The notes under the pieces: generated by a model
The model's input: the letters and a program-made list of their open reading frames with translations, nothing else
Database searches by the model: none
Told to the model about the DNA's origin: nothing
Position numbers and translations under genes: made by a program
In this document: positions 5,581 to 5,765 of the stretch, piece after piece
Position numbering within the stretch: the first letter of the stretch is position 1
Layout: each line of letters opens with the position of its first letter
Assembly (NCBI GenBank): GCA_009930275.1
Contig: RZYP01000130.1
Span: forward strand, 1-5,765
Direction of reading: 5' to 3'
Source of the DNA: Negativicutes bacterium
GTDB lineage: Bacteria; Bacillota_C; Negativicutes; Acidaminococcales; Acidaminococcaceae
Length of the DNA stretch: 5,765 nucleotides

Positions 5581-5765
5581 ATGAAATGTCCGTTTTGTTC
5601 TTATGGTGATAGTCGCGTGGTAGATTCACGCGCTATCGACGAAGGCGCTTCGATTAGAAGGCGCAGGGAATGTCCACAGTGCGGCAGACGTTTTACTACC
5701 TATGAGAAGTACGAGGAGACCCCCTTGATTGTTGTCAAGAAAGATGGACGGAGGGAACTGTTTGA
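5581..5765 (+). CDS. nrdR: Transcriptional repressor NrdR, N-terminal part (cut by window end)
   Basis: NrdR is an ATP/dATP-sensing zinc protein that represses ribonucleotide reductase operons. The 61 visible codons contain the complete N-terminal zinc ribbon: MKCPFC (Cys3, Cys6), DSRVVDSR (10-17), the basic [18 protein letters not shown] (25-42, Cys31, Cys34), and then [14 protein letters not shown] (48-61), which begins the ATP-cone domain. Full-length members have about 150 residues, so roughly the last 60 percent lies outside the window. The start ATG 5581 gives the exact family N-terminus; the upstream GGGG (5568-5571) is only a modest ribosome binding site. The gene has its own promoter with NrdR-box-like sites, which suggests autoregulation, possibly together with a downstream reductase gene that cannot be seen here. 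Confidence 0.97.
   Translation, partial: MKCPFCSYGDSRVVDSRAIDEGASIRRRRECPQCGRRFTTYEKYEETPLIVVKKDGRRELF

Noticed and set aside
5325..5582. Minus-strand frame of 85 codons across the ftsZ end, terminator and nrdR promoter
   Set aside because: It crosses a clear terminator hairpin and promoter and has low-complexity sequence; judged a chance frame.

Overview
The window is a stretch of the division and cell wall (dcw) cluster, read entirely on the + strand, with the start of a ribonucleotide reductase regulator gene at its right edge. In order it holds: the last codons of an upstream gene (probably murG), murC, ddl, ftsQ/divIB, a DUF881 (YlxW/YlxX-type) membrane protein gene, sbp (small basic protein), ftsZ, a rho-independent terminator, a well-formed promoter, and a 5'-partial nrdR that runs off the end. 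All genes look intact. No mobile element, CRISPR array, tRNA or rRNA is seen.

Organism: DUF881 and Sbp next to ftsZ are typical of Firmicutes-type (and some other Gram-positive) dcw clusters, and the strong GGAGG-type ribosome binding sites fit that. The murC-ddl-ftsQ order, in contrast, is the E. coli order and is not found in Bacillus, where murB-divIB-ylxW-ylxX-sbp-ftsA-ftsZ is the arrangement. A Firmicute with a mixed-looking dcw cluster, most likely of the diderm Negativicutes (Sporomusa/Pelosinus-like), is my best guess; this is inferred from protein character and gene order, not from a search.

Layout: positions 1-4216 form one tightly packed transcription unit. murC and ddl overlap by one base, ddl and ftsQ are 18 bases apart, and DUF881 and sbp overlap by four bases (ATGA). 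MurC adds L-Ala to UDP-MurNAc and Ddl makes the D-Ala-D-Ala dipeptide used later in the same precursor pathway. FtsQ/DivIB, DUF881 and Sbp are membrane proteins of, or near, the divisome. A 116-base gap (4217-4332) separates sbp from ftsZ and holds candidate promoter elements, one resembling the sporulation sigma-H consensus. ftsZ ends at a perfect 11-bp-stem terminator. The following 105 bases carry a strong extended -10 promoter for nrdR with two palindromic AT-rich sites that match the NrdR-box core, suggesting that nrdR is autoregulated.

The ordinary reading is a conserved housekeeping region; I do not see a novel multi-gene system. The points most worth a second look are the paired NrdR-box-like sites in the nrdR promoter, the sigma-H-like element before ftsZ, the absence of ftsA and murB from their usual slots, and two unusual residues in otherwise very conserved FtsZ motifs.
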